Shown one piece after another: positions 1-11,030 of a stretch of DNA of 64,000 bases. The DNA is taken from NCBI RefSeq assembly GCF_000275845.1, contig NW_006766932.1, forward strand, positions 80,505-144,504, read 5' to 3'. A program made the position numbers and the translations under genes. The stretch is from Dichomitus squalens LYAD-421 SS1. Its lineage: Eukaryota; Basidiomycota; Agaricomycetes; Polyporales; Polyporaceae. The first letter of the stretch is position 1. The number at the start of each line of letters is the position of its first letter. Below the pieces are notes generated by a model that did no database searches, was not told the origin of the DNA, and saw nothing but the letters and a program-made list of their open reading frames with translations.

Positions 1-614
1 CGATGCGCCGAAGCAGCCTTGGGTCGAAATACTTGCGAATGGGAACGGCAAGAAGAGTGCGTGAGCCGTTGTTGGTGGTGAGGAGAGTCGGGGAAGCGCT
101 CTGAACAAATTTAGCGCTCGCGTCTACTTGACGAGGGGAGGGGTTGGTTGGGGTACGTTCAAGTATGCGACTAGGCATCTTTTCTTGGCACAACTTCATA
201 CCTTTTTGCATAAGGCATGAATGATATGGACAGGATAGACATCCATAGCCTCCGTTAGACACAGACGCAGACTCAATATCGCTTTCGCATCGTACATGGC
301 CAATTCGCAATTTCGTTCAGATTCTACCTGTTCGCCGCTCATGCATGTAGCGACGGCAATCTAGTCGATATAGATCTATCACCTGTGGTCGTTAAAACGT
401 TAAAGCTTGACGAAACTGCGTCGATGAAGTCATCGTCGAGCCTAGACGAGTATACGTGCTGTGCGGCTGCCTACGGAGACAATCGTGGGTGCAGAAGGGA
501 AGAGGAAGAGTGTGTTGGACGCGGCAACTGCTGGGTTTGGGGTGAAGAGGGGGGGAGAGGGAGGAATTGAAGAGGAAGGTGAGTGGGAAGGTAAACGACT
601 GAAATGCCGTCCCC
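1..614. other. Upstream stretch, no supported gene
   Basis: No open frame here has recognisable homology or a convincing splice pattern. Around 513-545 one frame reads VLDAATAGFGV, which loosely recalls the S-adenosylmethionine-binding motif I of FtsJ methyltransferases (VLDLGAAPGGW). It may be the decayed 5' part of the remnant that follows, but the match is too weak to assert. Confidence 0.4.
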
Positions 615-960
615 CCCTAAGGTGCTGAGAAGGTTGTGGACCCGGACGAGGCGGACTTCACGAGGCTGCTGGACGAGGATGACACTGTAGAACCGCCACG
701 GCAGGTTGTGCGCGGAACGATTGTCGCAGTGGACTTGTCAAGGATGGAGCCGATCCCGAGTGCCAAGACATTACAGAGGGACTCTCTGTCGCCGATCGCG
801 AATGAGTATATCTCTGCGCTCCTGAGGGAGCCCCACCCTGGAGTTCACCATGCGTACGAGCCCAACACGAGGACGGGAAGGCGTCGGACGTGATACTGTC
901 GGACATGGTTGCGAACTTCACAGGCCGCATAGTTATTCTATTCTCGCGCTTCACGCTTCC
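615..960 (+). pseudogene. FtsJ/MRM2-type rRNA 2'-O-methyltransferase remnant
   Basis: FtsJ/RrmJ-family enzymes (mitochondrial MRM2 in fungi) methylate a ribose of large-subunit rRNA using S-adenosylmethionine. Two family signatures are readable on the plus strand but lie in different frames. At about 705-790 the frame gives GTIVAVDLSRMEPIPSAKTL, the region after motif I. At about 869-932 another frame gives DVILSDMVANFTG, matching the conserved DVVLSDMAPNxxG segment with the catalytic Asp. Between them the frame shifts with no good intron. Downstream the expected GGxLVLK segment and C-terminal lysine motif are missing, and no intact N-terminus is visible. This looks like a truncated, frame-broken copy. 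An intact gene with odd introns seems unlikely but is not excluded. Confidence 0.6.
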
Positions 961-1752
961 CTACCCCCCCAAACGCGAATGTTGTGCAGCGTGATTTTCA
1001 CCACGCTTTACTACTAGAAGCGTGCGATACCTGCTGCATCCCGGTCTGAGCCTGTCCAGCCCATCTTCCCCCCGACGACCTGGATCCCATCCGCCCGGGG
1101 CAGAGCCGAGATCGACGACCATTCGGACATCATCGTGATTGAGGAATTTCCATTTGTGATCGAGCTCGAGCGGGGTACGAGAGGCGCGTTTTGACGTATG
1201 GACGCTCGGTAAGACGGCGGGAGCTTGTGCGAGAGGCTAGAGCCGGGCGGGAAATGGATGAAAGCAAGTTGCAAATGTCATGTCTGAACCGGAGAATGAA
1301 TGAGAGACATTGAGCTCGTGGTCGTGGGTGAAATTGCCCAAGTTGAGGCTGCAGTTGTCAGGGTTGCGCGCTTGCTGGTGAACGAGGCACAAAGACGCTC
1401 ATCCAAGCCTCTTGCCACCTAACCACTCCTTCCAGATGCCGCTGGCCGACGTGCTCGTCATGATTATGACACTGACTCCGAGTATCGACTCGGAAAGATA
1501 AGGAGGACTGTTGCATGCACAATAGCAGAAGACCCTACTTGTCCCTCGTGTCCCCGATAATTGTCGCGTCGTTGTCCTGTACTCGCGTGCTCCCTGCTGC
1601 TTCCACGCTTCATGCCTCCGTGCTTATACCACATTTTTCCCATCGCCATTTTACGGTCCGTCCTTATCGATGACTGCTTTTGATTCAAATCGTGCACACC
1701 AAACTCCTCCGACCCTCCGACATAGTGTCTTCCTCTCCGTCTGTCTCTCGCG
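961..1752. other. Intergenic, no supported gene
   Basis: About 0.8 kb between the methyltransferase remnant and the large gene at 1753. Short frames on both strands show no family resemblance. The last 100-200 bases are pyrimidine-rich on the plus strand, as expected for a fungal promoter or 5' leader. Confidence 0.5.
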
Positions 1753-4700
1753 ATGTTCCCCAATCACGAGCGGTTTACCCCTCTCTCCAAAACCTATGCC
1801 ATCGACGACCCTCGTCACTCTACGAAACCGAACGCGAGACTGATTCTTCCTCTCTATGGCGCCGTACCTCTTGGCTCAACAAATCCTTCCGCCACAGTTC
1901 CAGGGAAGCATTTTTGTTTCCTTGGAAAGGCGTACAACCAGTGTTACATAGACCTTGACACCGTGCTTTCGCGACTGGACGCCATGGACACCAAGGCAAG
2001 GCGGCAGGACTACGATACACTCCGTGCCGAACCTTACGTCCGACCTTTCGGCATTTGGGACAATGCGGGAGATCTGACCGCGATCCCTCCCTATATGCTT
2101 GCAGATCCATCACGGTATCCTGCGTTCGAGGATTGGGATAAAGAACAGTTCCGACGATGGAGCCAGCTCTGCGGTATCATCTACGATGCCCGACCTTCGC
2201 TTCCCTTCAACGTCTACAGTCGCTTCATCGAGCCAGCAGCGGACCAGATCAGCCTGTTCTTTACCCCATCATCACAGTCCCCATCGGCGTTCACGGTCGA
2301 TGTTTTGAAGAAAGTCTTCCAGGCGAGTCCTTCACGTGATACGTTTCCCCGCCTGAGCTGACGCCTGCGCAGGCTGCGTTCTCTGACTCGAGCCTTCCTA
2401 AGTACAAATACGATGTGATCGATCTACAGACTGCGGAGCAACGTGGGCTGGTCATGACAGGAGGTAAGACCAGCTCAAGTTTGTCGACCGTCTTGTCTGA
2501 AAGCTTCCGTATCATTCGTACCTAGCGCACTACCTGCAGTTTTACTTCACGTTCATGACGTCCGCCGACTACACCAAACTCTGGGTCACGCTACAGAACC
2601 GGTCGGAACTCATGCGCCCATGGCCAAGTGACTCGGTGGCTCGTACGATCCAGCAGAAGATCGGTGATCCTCCTCGCGGAGGTGATGTGACTGTGGCAAA
2701 GATGTCTGTTTTCAAGGCCACTGCGGCAAATGGACAGAGAAGTTCGTACTCGAATCAAAAGGCGGTGATGGGTGTGAGCGCAACAGATGTAGGAGAGTCT
2801 CTCAGAGTCGTGCGTGATTGTTTCATGCTCACGTCACGTAGCTTGCGAAGGAGATGTGGGGCAAAGGCGCAGTTTCAAGCGGCTCTCCAGCCGATGCGGA
2901 GGTATGCCTTGCCTTGCACCACGTAGCAGCCAACTAACGGGCTTCATCAGTGGCTTCACCGGAATGCATTTCACTTCGGAGGAATGGGCGACGGCGTCAA
3001 TCTAGCGAGCTCTCAGACTCGGGAGAATCTTATCTTTGGTACCGGTGAAAGCAATACCCACATGATCCGGGCAGAAAACACCATTTCTTCTCTCCTTAGG
3101 GCAGATGCCTCGATTGCACAAGACAACACGCGCATGGGTACCCTTGTTACTACCAATTTATTCAGGGGCTCCATGTACCGCCGAGACCTGAACAGCCCAG
3201 GATTCAGACGCTCAGAGCAGATACCTATCTGGGCAGATACGGAGAAGTACAGTGAGTATGCCCGTGCATCAAGACGTAGACCTTGATCTAATTGTATCCG
3301 CAGTGTGGTTGAGCTTTGGACTGAAATACCAGTGGACGATGCCGGGAAACGCGTTGGTATGTCCCGCTTCTGGATCGAGCAGTGTCTCAGAGCTAACTTG
3401 CCGTAGGGACTCAACTTTAACGCGTCCGAAGTGTTCGATCCCTTCTCCCGTTACATCCCCCTCCGCGTCGAGGCACGTCTTGACGACGCTCTCACGGACT
3501 ACCTTCACCAAAGCACTGTGTCAGCGACTGCGTCTTCGGTCCAGTCTGCATCTCTGAAGTCTGCCCGTGTTCAGCGGCCTGTTTCAGCGTTGAATAGTCA
3601 GGTCATTCCTCTGTCTACGTCCTATCAAGAGCCGATGATTCTCTGGAACGCCGCCAAGCGCCATCTCCCCTACATTGACGTCGGCAATCTTCAGATCAAC
3701 AACCCAGCAATCGCGGGACCACCTTCGGGCGAGGAGGATCCGACAGCGGATGAAGTCGTTCACGTCATCGGTGCCCGCCCTCTGCTTTCCCATGTGACCG
3801 AAGGCGAGCGAGTCAAAGCTGTCCGTGTTGTCGAGCTCAATCTCGCTGCCAAACGACGATTGGGCCAGGTGTTCGGTCCAAGTTCTGCTGCTCGGCCCCG
3901 AACTCCGAGGTCGCTCCTCGAACCCATCCTTGCCGATCCAGGACCCGCATCGCAGCCCCCGGATAGAGGCTTCGTAGTTGTCGGTGACATTGCCCTATTC
4001 GGTGTCGAGAGCCTGAGCGCCAAGTTCGAGAAGTGGGAGGGACCTGCTCCATCTGATGTCGTTGTTCTCCCCGACAATCCCGTCTCCATCGAGCGTGCAA
4101 CGCTTACCGAGGACTTCCACCTCTCGTCTGTGATATCTGCGCTCGAAGGCACCGCTTTCGACAACATCACGTTCCGTAACATCAGCATCTACCACCAGAA
4201 CTACAAGTTCGATACGACAAAGGCTATCGGCTGGCACTTCGACGCTGACCTGGTCGTCGACGAATCCTGCGGCGCATTGCACGACGTTCTGTCACAGGTT
4301 CTGGGCGTCGATGAGCCTGACCTAGCTGTCCACGTTTTCCTCGGTGCAGACGGTGGATGGGACCGGCCGCCGTCGCTTCACAGCTTCACGCTCGAAGGTA
4401 TCTTCGCGGGGTTGGCCCTCAAGCCGTTGGACGGAGTCGTCCTATCGAAGATCGGCGTCAGACTCTTTGGCATACGGACGCTGAAGTACGACCCATCGCC
4501 GCAGTCCACCTTGGAATACGGGTTCTCTGTGTTCGGAACCATGAACCTGGACGTACCAGGTTCTACCGTTCCTCTGAGCTTGGAGTACGAGATGCAGGAG
4601 TCCGGTAGCGCGATCTTTCTGGAAGCCAGTATCGACACGTGGAAGAATCCTCTCGGGGCTAGCGGGCTTGTGGTGAGTACACGACTTGTCGCTAATCCGC

Positions 4701-7700
4701 CGCTGTTAACGATCTCCTTCCCTTATCAAGCTATCGTGCATCTCCTTCTCTACGTCCTTCGCTGTCTCGTCTCCATGGAAGTCCATCATCTTCGGGGTGT
4801 CAGCGGACTTCATGTATGAGGATGTCTCTACGACCTTCCAAGGGTCCTATACTCCTCGCGGCTCGTTCGAGCTGAACGCATCGATCCACCATGTTACAGT
4901 GAAAACCATCGAAACCCTTTTCAGGCGGATCTCTCACGACAATCTCTCCCTTCCGGATCTCGACGTGACGATCGGGTCTGCGAGGCTATCTATTACCTCT
5001 GGCAACGGATTGAGCATCGGTCTCGATAGCGTGACCATCGGGGACTACACATCGCTCGACGCTGGTCTCATCATCACTCCTCACAACGTAGTGATTCGTG
5101 GCGACCTCACTACCGACGCTGTTCAGTTCGGAGATGTAGAGCTGAAGCGTGCCTTCCTTCAGGTCACCTTCGAGGCGAAGGGGAATGGGAAGACGACAGA
5201 TCTCATCCTTGGAGGCGAACTCGCATTCTCCACTCTGGTCTTCGACGCAGCTGTTCATCTGTACAGGTCCCCTGACAACTCAAAGAAGTCTCTCGAATGG
5301 ACCGTGCTCGCTGCCTTGACGTCGAAGGACGAGGCTCTGCAGCTTTCCAAGGTCGTACCCGAGATCGAGGGAACGCCGTTTGACCTCGCTCTTACGCAAG
5401 CCGTGTTCGTTGCCGCTTCGAAGGATGACCCGAGCTTGGGCAATATGATCACGAGCGGATTCTCTTTCCACCAAGGTAGGCAGGGACCACTGTGGAAGCA
5501 CTGCTCTCCGCTGATCTCCGATCAGGTGTCCAGGTCTGCGCGGTGCTGGGTCAAATCGACGCTCTCAATTCGCTCATGCGTGGGCCCGTACCTGGCCTCA
5601 TCCTCAGCGCTGGCTGGTCTAAAGCTAAGGGCTTCGAGTTGGACGTCTATCTGCCAGCCCCCACTCGCCTTAATCTCGGCAACGGGGTCACAAGTACACC
5701 ATTCGCGCTTTCGATTGCAACCAAACCTACCGTACGACTGATCCTCTCAGCTGGTCTCAATATCCCCGTCCCATATTCACCGGCACCCCTACTGTTCACC
5801 CTTTCGCTTGGAACCAACCTGTTGGGCGCCGATGCAACGGGACAGATGTCCGGATGGTGGGTGAACCCGTTCGGAATCAGCCCAAATGTCAAGGTTGGAC
5901 CGAACTTGGGGCTTTCTATCTCGATCATCTTCGCGCAATTCGTGAGTACCGGGACGCCGAGGTATGACTCCACCACACCTTTTGCCTGTCGACAATATCG
6001 CTTATACTTCCTATAGTGGGTTCATGGTGCAGGGTGGTCTGATGATCGGAGAGACTGCAGCACAGCTAGCGCTTTCGGTGAATGAGGACCCTATGAGTAC
6101 GTTCGCAGAACTGATGTCCGTCGCTGCTTTCATCTGACACCTGTTGCAGAGGAGTTGCTCTATGCTGAAGTCCAATCGCTGAACATCACAGATGTTGTCA
6201 AGCTTGCGAGCGACATTATCGACGTCCAGATACCTGATCCTCCTCGTGACTTCCTCGATTTCAAGGAGGTCAAGTTGTATATCTGTCCAGCAGGACTCTC
6301 CATCGGCACCACATTCTACCCTCAAGGCGTCTCGTTCCGTGCAGATGTCATTCTATTCGCGAAGCGAGCTGATATCGAATGTGGTATGTCTCTCGTGGTG
6401 GTTGCCAGAACGGTATGCTCACGCAGCACCCTAGCTGTTGACGCGGCGAATCTAAGAATCTCTCTCACTGGCGGCGTTGACAACTTCACGCTTGGGCCCC
6501 TCGTTGTCCGTGGTCCAACAGGCCCTCGTGCTGTGATTGGGGGCGAAGTCGGACCTACGGACCAACAGTTGCTTGTCGTCGGCGTTACCTCTCTGTTCGA
6601 AGCCGAATCTATCGTTCATATCGTAGTCGACATTCTACCCGTACCCAAATTCGAATGGTTCACGTGAGTGCAATTCCTCCAATCTCCACCGATGCACGCT
6701 CAAAGCATATGTGCTTTAGTCAACTCAAATTCACCGATCTTCTCCTCTTTCGACTCCAAGCTACTCTGGTCGGAGCCGTTTCCTTCACCGATCTCTCAGA
6801 TGCCGACTTCCTGTTTGATGCCCTCTTTGAGCAACCTATCCTCCAGTACATTCACGGCAATCTCATGGACCGATTCGAACAGGCTCGGAAGACCGTTAGG
6901 GATGGCATTGACGCTGCTCAGGCACAAGTCGACGAAGTGGAAGCTATATGGAAGACAGGAGTCGACAAGGCCCTCGCCGATCTTGAAGATGCGAAGAAGA
7001 GCTGGGACGCGAAGAACGAGAGCGTCACGGCCAAATGCAACAAGGACATCGACGCATACAACAAAGAGATCGCACGTTTGCAGGATGCCATCACTTCCGC
7101 ACAGAAAGACTACGATGCCGCTATGACCAACGCGCAGAACGTCGTCAGCGCCGCGCAACGAGACCGTGCGCAAGCGCTGCAGAGCGCGCGGCACGCTCTC
7201 GACAACGCTAAGCGAGACGTGAGCGACGCTATTGACGCAGCGCAAAGGGACGTCAACTATGCGAAGAGGGACTTCGACGCTGCGTTCGGCTCCGCCAACG
7301 ACGCGATCGAAAGCGCACGTCAGGACGTGCGGAGCTTGCGAAAACAGATTAACGACTTGTATGGCACCATCTACGACTACGAGCATGCACCGTGGTACGA
7401 ATTTTGGAAGAAAGCTGCAATCGCTGGCCTCTACGTCGCTGTGGGAGCGCTGGAAGCCTCCAAAGCCATCGCCGACGGTGTTCTTCAGGCCGCAGAAGCG
7501 GTGTTAACATCCGTGAACTTCGTCGCCAAAGGGACTGCCTTCAAGGGTGCCCAGGCCGCGCTCGTCGCTGCTAAGGAGACTAGCAAAGCTGCACTTGATA
7601 TGACGAAGAAAGCTGTGGACGTCGCGGACACAACGTCACAGGCCGCCCTAAGTGCCGCAAATGAGGCGCTTGAGATCACGAAACAGGGGGTAGCGTGGGG

Positions 7701-8233
7701 CATTCTTCAAGGCGCGAAGAACGCTTTGCAGGCTTACAAGGTCGCCAACGATGCCGCCTTCCGCGCAGTGACCCAGGTATTGGTCGACCTGGTCAATTGT
7801 GCCGAAAATGCGGTCTTGCAGGCTGCCAAGGCCGGGCTCGACGCGGCGCGAGCTGCGACGGTGACACTCGACGCCTCTCGCGCAGCCCTAGACCTAGCTC
7901 AACGAGTGGGGGAGGAGGCCCTCAAGATCGGGCAGTGGGTCGCAGATCATGCCCTCGAGGCTTTTGACATCCGCGTCGTCCATCTCTCCGGCAGCTTGCG
8001 TGAGATGGTGGGAGCGAGCGGTTCGATGGCGAAGCCTTTCACGGCTCGCATCGAGGGTGTCGTGGTCGCAGGTCAACCTCTCACTCTTCATGCAGAGTTT
8101 GACCCTCGCAAGACCGCGGACTTCATTACAGCCATCTTCCGAGCGTAAGTCTTACATTCATAGGCGCGGTTACGATTCGCTCATGGAATGTGTCAACAGC
8201 CTCTGGGATAACATCAAGGCCGAAGTTGTTTGA
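1753..8233 (+). CDS. 1935-residue protein: nuclease-like motif, beta-rich middle, helical coil tail
   Basis: Not a family I can name. The model has 14 exons: 1753-2322, 2373-2463, 2526-2809, 2842-2901, 2951-3251, 3304-3356, 3407-4672, 4731-5475, 5526-5961, 6017-6096, 6150-6383, 6435-6663, 6720-8144, 8200-8233. All phases agree and it gives 1935 residues. Residues about 336-380 contain WLHRNAFHFGG followed by NLIFGTGESNTHMIRAE. A His, Gly-Gly, then Asn-rich pattern of this kind recalls His-Me-finger (DNA/RNA non-specific) endonucleases; that is inference. Residues about 460-1450 look beta-rich. About 1499-1880 is an Ala/Lys/Asp-rich amphipathic helical stretch (AQRDRAQALQSARHALDNAK and similar), like LEA or apolipoprotein helices. 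There is no signal peptide. The intron 2323-2372 is inferred GC-AG; 6384-6434 is 51 nt and in frame, so it could be retained. Confidence 0.8.
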
Positions 8234-10004
8234 ACGGCGAGTCGCAGTGCTAAGACAATTGCGTTTTCGTCTTCTGCCATGTACATGTACGCGCGCACCT
8301 CACTCTCAATGCATTGCTATGGTTGTGTAGTCTGGTGACCTTCTCTTCATGATCATTCACGCCGGTCGTGCTTCATGCAGGACTTCCCAGCTGGGGCTTC
8401 GCCGAGGCCGCCCGCACCTGAGGGAATAACTTGCTCTTCGCATCCCAACATTGCAAGGGTCATTCTATGTTTATAGAAGCCTTCTAGGTAATCTGTTAGG
8501 CCTTTTGCAAAGACCCGTGCACACAACGCGCTCAAGGATTGAGGAGCACCTTTGTTATAGTTTTCGCATCCAGCTATTTTTGGGAGGAAACGCACCACCG
8601 CGACATATCCCAACCCTTGTCGGCCTCGGAGCATCATGATATTCACTGCTCATTTACTTCGCGATCGCGCCTGCTGTCAGGACGCCCGAACACGTAGAGC
8701 CTCGCGTTCCTTTAGCATTCCAATTCTTTTGATGAAACGGGAGGATATCAAGAATGCTCAGCAAAAGGAGACGACACCGATTTTGGTCATCGAGGCATGA
8801 AAGCAGGGCTCGACATACGGGCCACGGTACTCGGCCGGGCGTGTGAGTCACACTGGTGAAGACAGCGAGGACTTGCTGAAGAGAAGCGCGGGAGACTCGG
8901 AGGGGCAGAAGCAGGTCGTAAGCGTCATGTATGGACAGGCGAGTGTGTTCGACGCTATGCGTTGTTCGTGGAGGTTAATGCCAGTCACTACATGTTCCCG
9001 GCTACGAAAGACCCAAAAACAGACGCGCGCACTTTGTCATGTAATTACCGTCTGCCGAACACTAGTACTCCCACCGGAAGCGTTGAGCTGTAGGACGACG
9101 TGTTCCAGCGTAGAGGTACAGTGATCTCAGCGACGTTGAGATAACCATGCCTCGCCCCATCCCACCACGCCAGCCGCATACTGCACAGTGACTGATGGAA
9201 TCAGCATATGACACGGTTATGTCAAACCTTCCAAAAGGAATTACAATGGGATGCCCATAGTACAGGGGCTCTGATTACGATGAATTTGCGATGGGACACG
9301 ATTTGCCACAGGTCGATGCCCCCGTTGCGCGGCGTGCTCGATCATCGGATCTGGTCAGAGCCGAGAATTCGGCGCTTTTCAGGATTGTCCTAAAATAGTA
9401 ACTCAGGCGCTCGTCACGGGGGGGAACGATAGTAGGACGGACATGAGCCGCTGTCTCCTCCGTGACAGATTATGAAGTCGTTAAAAGGACGTAAATGTGC
9501 CACATAATATGTAAATGGGTGATAGAGTCGAAAACGATTAATAGGGCCGAAGATCGTTCGCTAAATAACACAAGGCTTCCCTTGGAGTACGTTGGTTGAA
9601 TGTCGCGTCTGCCTCCCCGCGCGAAATCGGCCGTTGACAAGTGCTAAGACAACCCCATATATCGCCACAAGTACGCAGACTACATCGCGAGCTCTGACAT
9701 ATAAAACGCCATTCCAAGCTCCTGTATAGTGGTACCTCCACAATCTTCCTCCTACGCTATACAATCAAATACCAACCCCAGACAAGCCAGCGAGAGAAGA
9801 GAAGAAACGTGTATCGAAAGAAGAGAGTATGTGACGATGCTAGTGAGGCACCTAGCGGCTGCAAGGGACGAGAGGCGCAGCTGCCCGGTTAGAGCTGTGA
9901 ATCGTGACTAGCATGCTGGAGGATCGGACGGGCGGTGAGCGGAATGCAGGCTAGGCAGTATAGAGACGAACGAACCGTCCGTGTTTGCATCTCTGTCATC
10001 TACT
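8234..10004. other. Intergenic, no supported gene
   Basis: About 1.8 kb holding the 3' ends of two converging genes. Only short frames lacking splice logic or recognisable motifs are present on either strand. Confidence 0.5.
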
Positions 10005-10896
10005 TCAGGAGACCGGGAGGGAGACGGGGAGAGAGATCGGGAGGGAGGTCGGGAGGGCGGGGATGGAGATGGGCAGAGAAGTCGGGAGGGCGGCGACCGA
10101 GAGCGACGGCACGGAGATAGGGAGGGAGGGGACCGAGATAGACGGTACCGAGATGGGGAGGGAGGGCACCGAGATCGACGGGACCGAGACGGGGAGGGAA
10201 ATGGACGGCACCGAAATGGACGGCACCACAGACGGGACTAAGACATCCATCAGAAATGGATACCAGATTTTCATAGCAAGGCATAATTACCGGCTTCGCC
10301 GAGGATGCTGCTATACGGAAATGAGCGATCGGAAAGACCTGCGTTAGAAACGAGAGAGCTTACGTCAACGCTCCGGGAAGACCAGTTGGGACAACACCGC
10401 CGATAATGCTGCTGTCGGAGAATGAGCGACCGGTATGCACCATGTTGAGGACGAGCCGACTTACCTCGCCGCTCCAGGGATGTCGGTTGGGACAGCACCG
10501 CCGACAATGCTGCTCAGACCGTCGACGACGCTGCTGTCGGAGAATAAGCGACCGGTATGCACCGTATTAGGTACAAGCCAACCTACCTCACCGCTCCAGG
10601 GACACCGGTCGGGACGGCACCGCCGACAATGCTGCTAAGAGCGTCTGCGACGCTGCTGTCGGAAAATGAGCGATCGGCATGCACGGTGTCGAGTACGAAA
10701 GAGCTTACCTCACAGCACCGGGCACATCAGTCGGCAGAGCAAGGGGAATAGAGACCGAGAGGGACGTCGGGATGCTAAGAGGGAGCGAAGTCGGCAGAGC
10801 CGGAATGCTGATGGGGAGCGAGGTGGGGAGCTGGGGAACCGGGTTCGCCACAGCGACGGCAGCAAGGACGAAGGTAACGGCGAGCTTGGAGAACAT
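10005..10896 (-). CDS. Small secreted Pro/Ser/Leu-rich repeat protein
   Basis: A 206-residue protein of unknown function, probably secreted. Exons on the minus strand: 10896-10709, 10652-10587, 10530-10465, 10411-10364, 10310-10291, 10237-10005. Introns are 53-56 nt and phases agree throughout. It opens with signal peptide MFSKLAVTFVLAAVAVANP. Next comes a block of LPTSLPISIPALPTSLP-type units, then exon-encoded repeats of the form VADALSSIVGGAVPTGVPGA. A final exon has PSISVPSLPISVPS units and ends with another LPTSLPISIP block. There are no cysteines, so it is not a hydrophobin. Low complexity and secretion suggest a cell-wall or surface role, which is a guess. The first ATG of the frame is 12 codons upstream, but the start at 10896 puts the signal peptide at the N-terminus. 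Confidence 0.8.
10364..10708 (-). repeat. Tandemly duplicated exon-intron units (about 120 bp)
   Basis: Successive units of one 66-nt exon plus one 53-56-nt intron repeat within the secreted protein gene. Exons 2 and 3 are near copies; exons 4 and 5 are shortened, diverged versions. The introns resemble one another: the segment reading GCATACCGGTCGCT is shared between introns 2 and 3 and altered slightly in introns 1 and 4, and most end in the same TCCGACAG acceptor. The matching intron sequences show that genomic DNA was duplicated and that the repeats did not arise by convergence. Confidence 0.85.
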
Positions 10897-11016
10897 ATTG
10901 GAGCAATTCGAAGAGTGAGATACGAGTGGCACGGGTTTGTATGGTTTGCGCCTGGAGTCGCTGAGAGATTGTATGAACTACAGGCTCTGGGGTCGACCTA
11001 CCACAAGGGCCTTAGC

Positions 11017-11024
11017 TCTTTATA
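11017..11024 (-). promoter_or_regulatory. TATA box of the secreted repeat-protein gene
   Basis: The minus strand reads ATATAAAG about 120 bases upstream of the inferred start codon at 10896. That is a usual distance for a basidiomycete TATA element, and a strong TATA box suits an abundantly expressed secreted protein. Confidence 0.45.
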
Positions 11025-11030
11025 TCTCTG

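Noticed and set aside
5942..5961. Splice donor gtgagt at 5942 in the 1935-residue gene
   Set aside because: It breaks the downstream frame; the donor at 5962 restores phase with the exon at 6017.
9981..10347. Gly/Arg/Glu-rich plus-strand open frames of up to 120 codons
   Set aside because: They are reverse complements of the secreted repeat protein's Pro/Ser/Leu codons; the minus strand has the signal peptide and splice sites.
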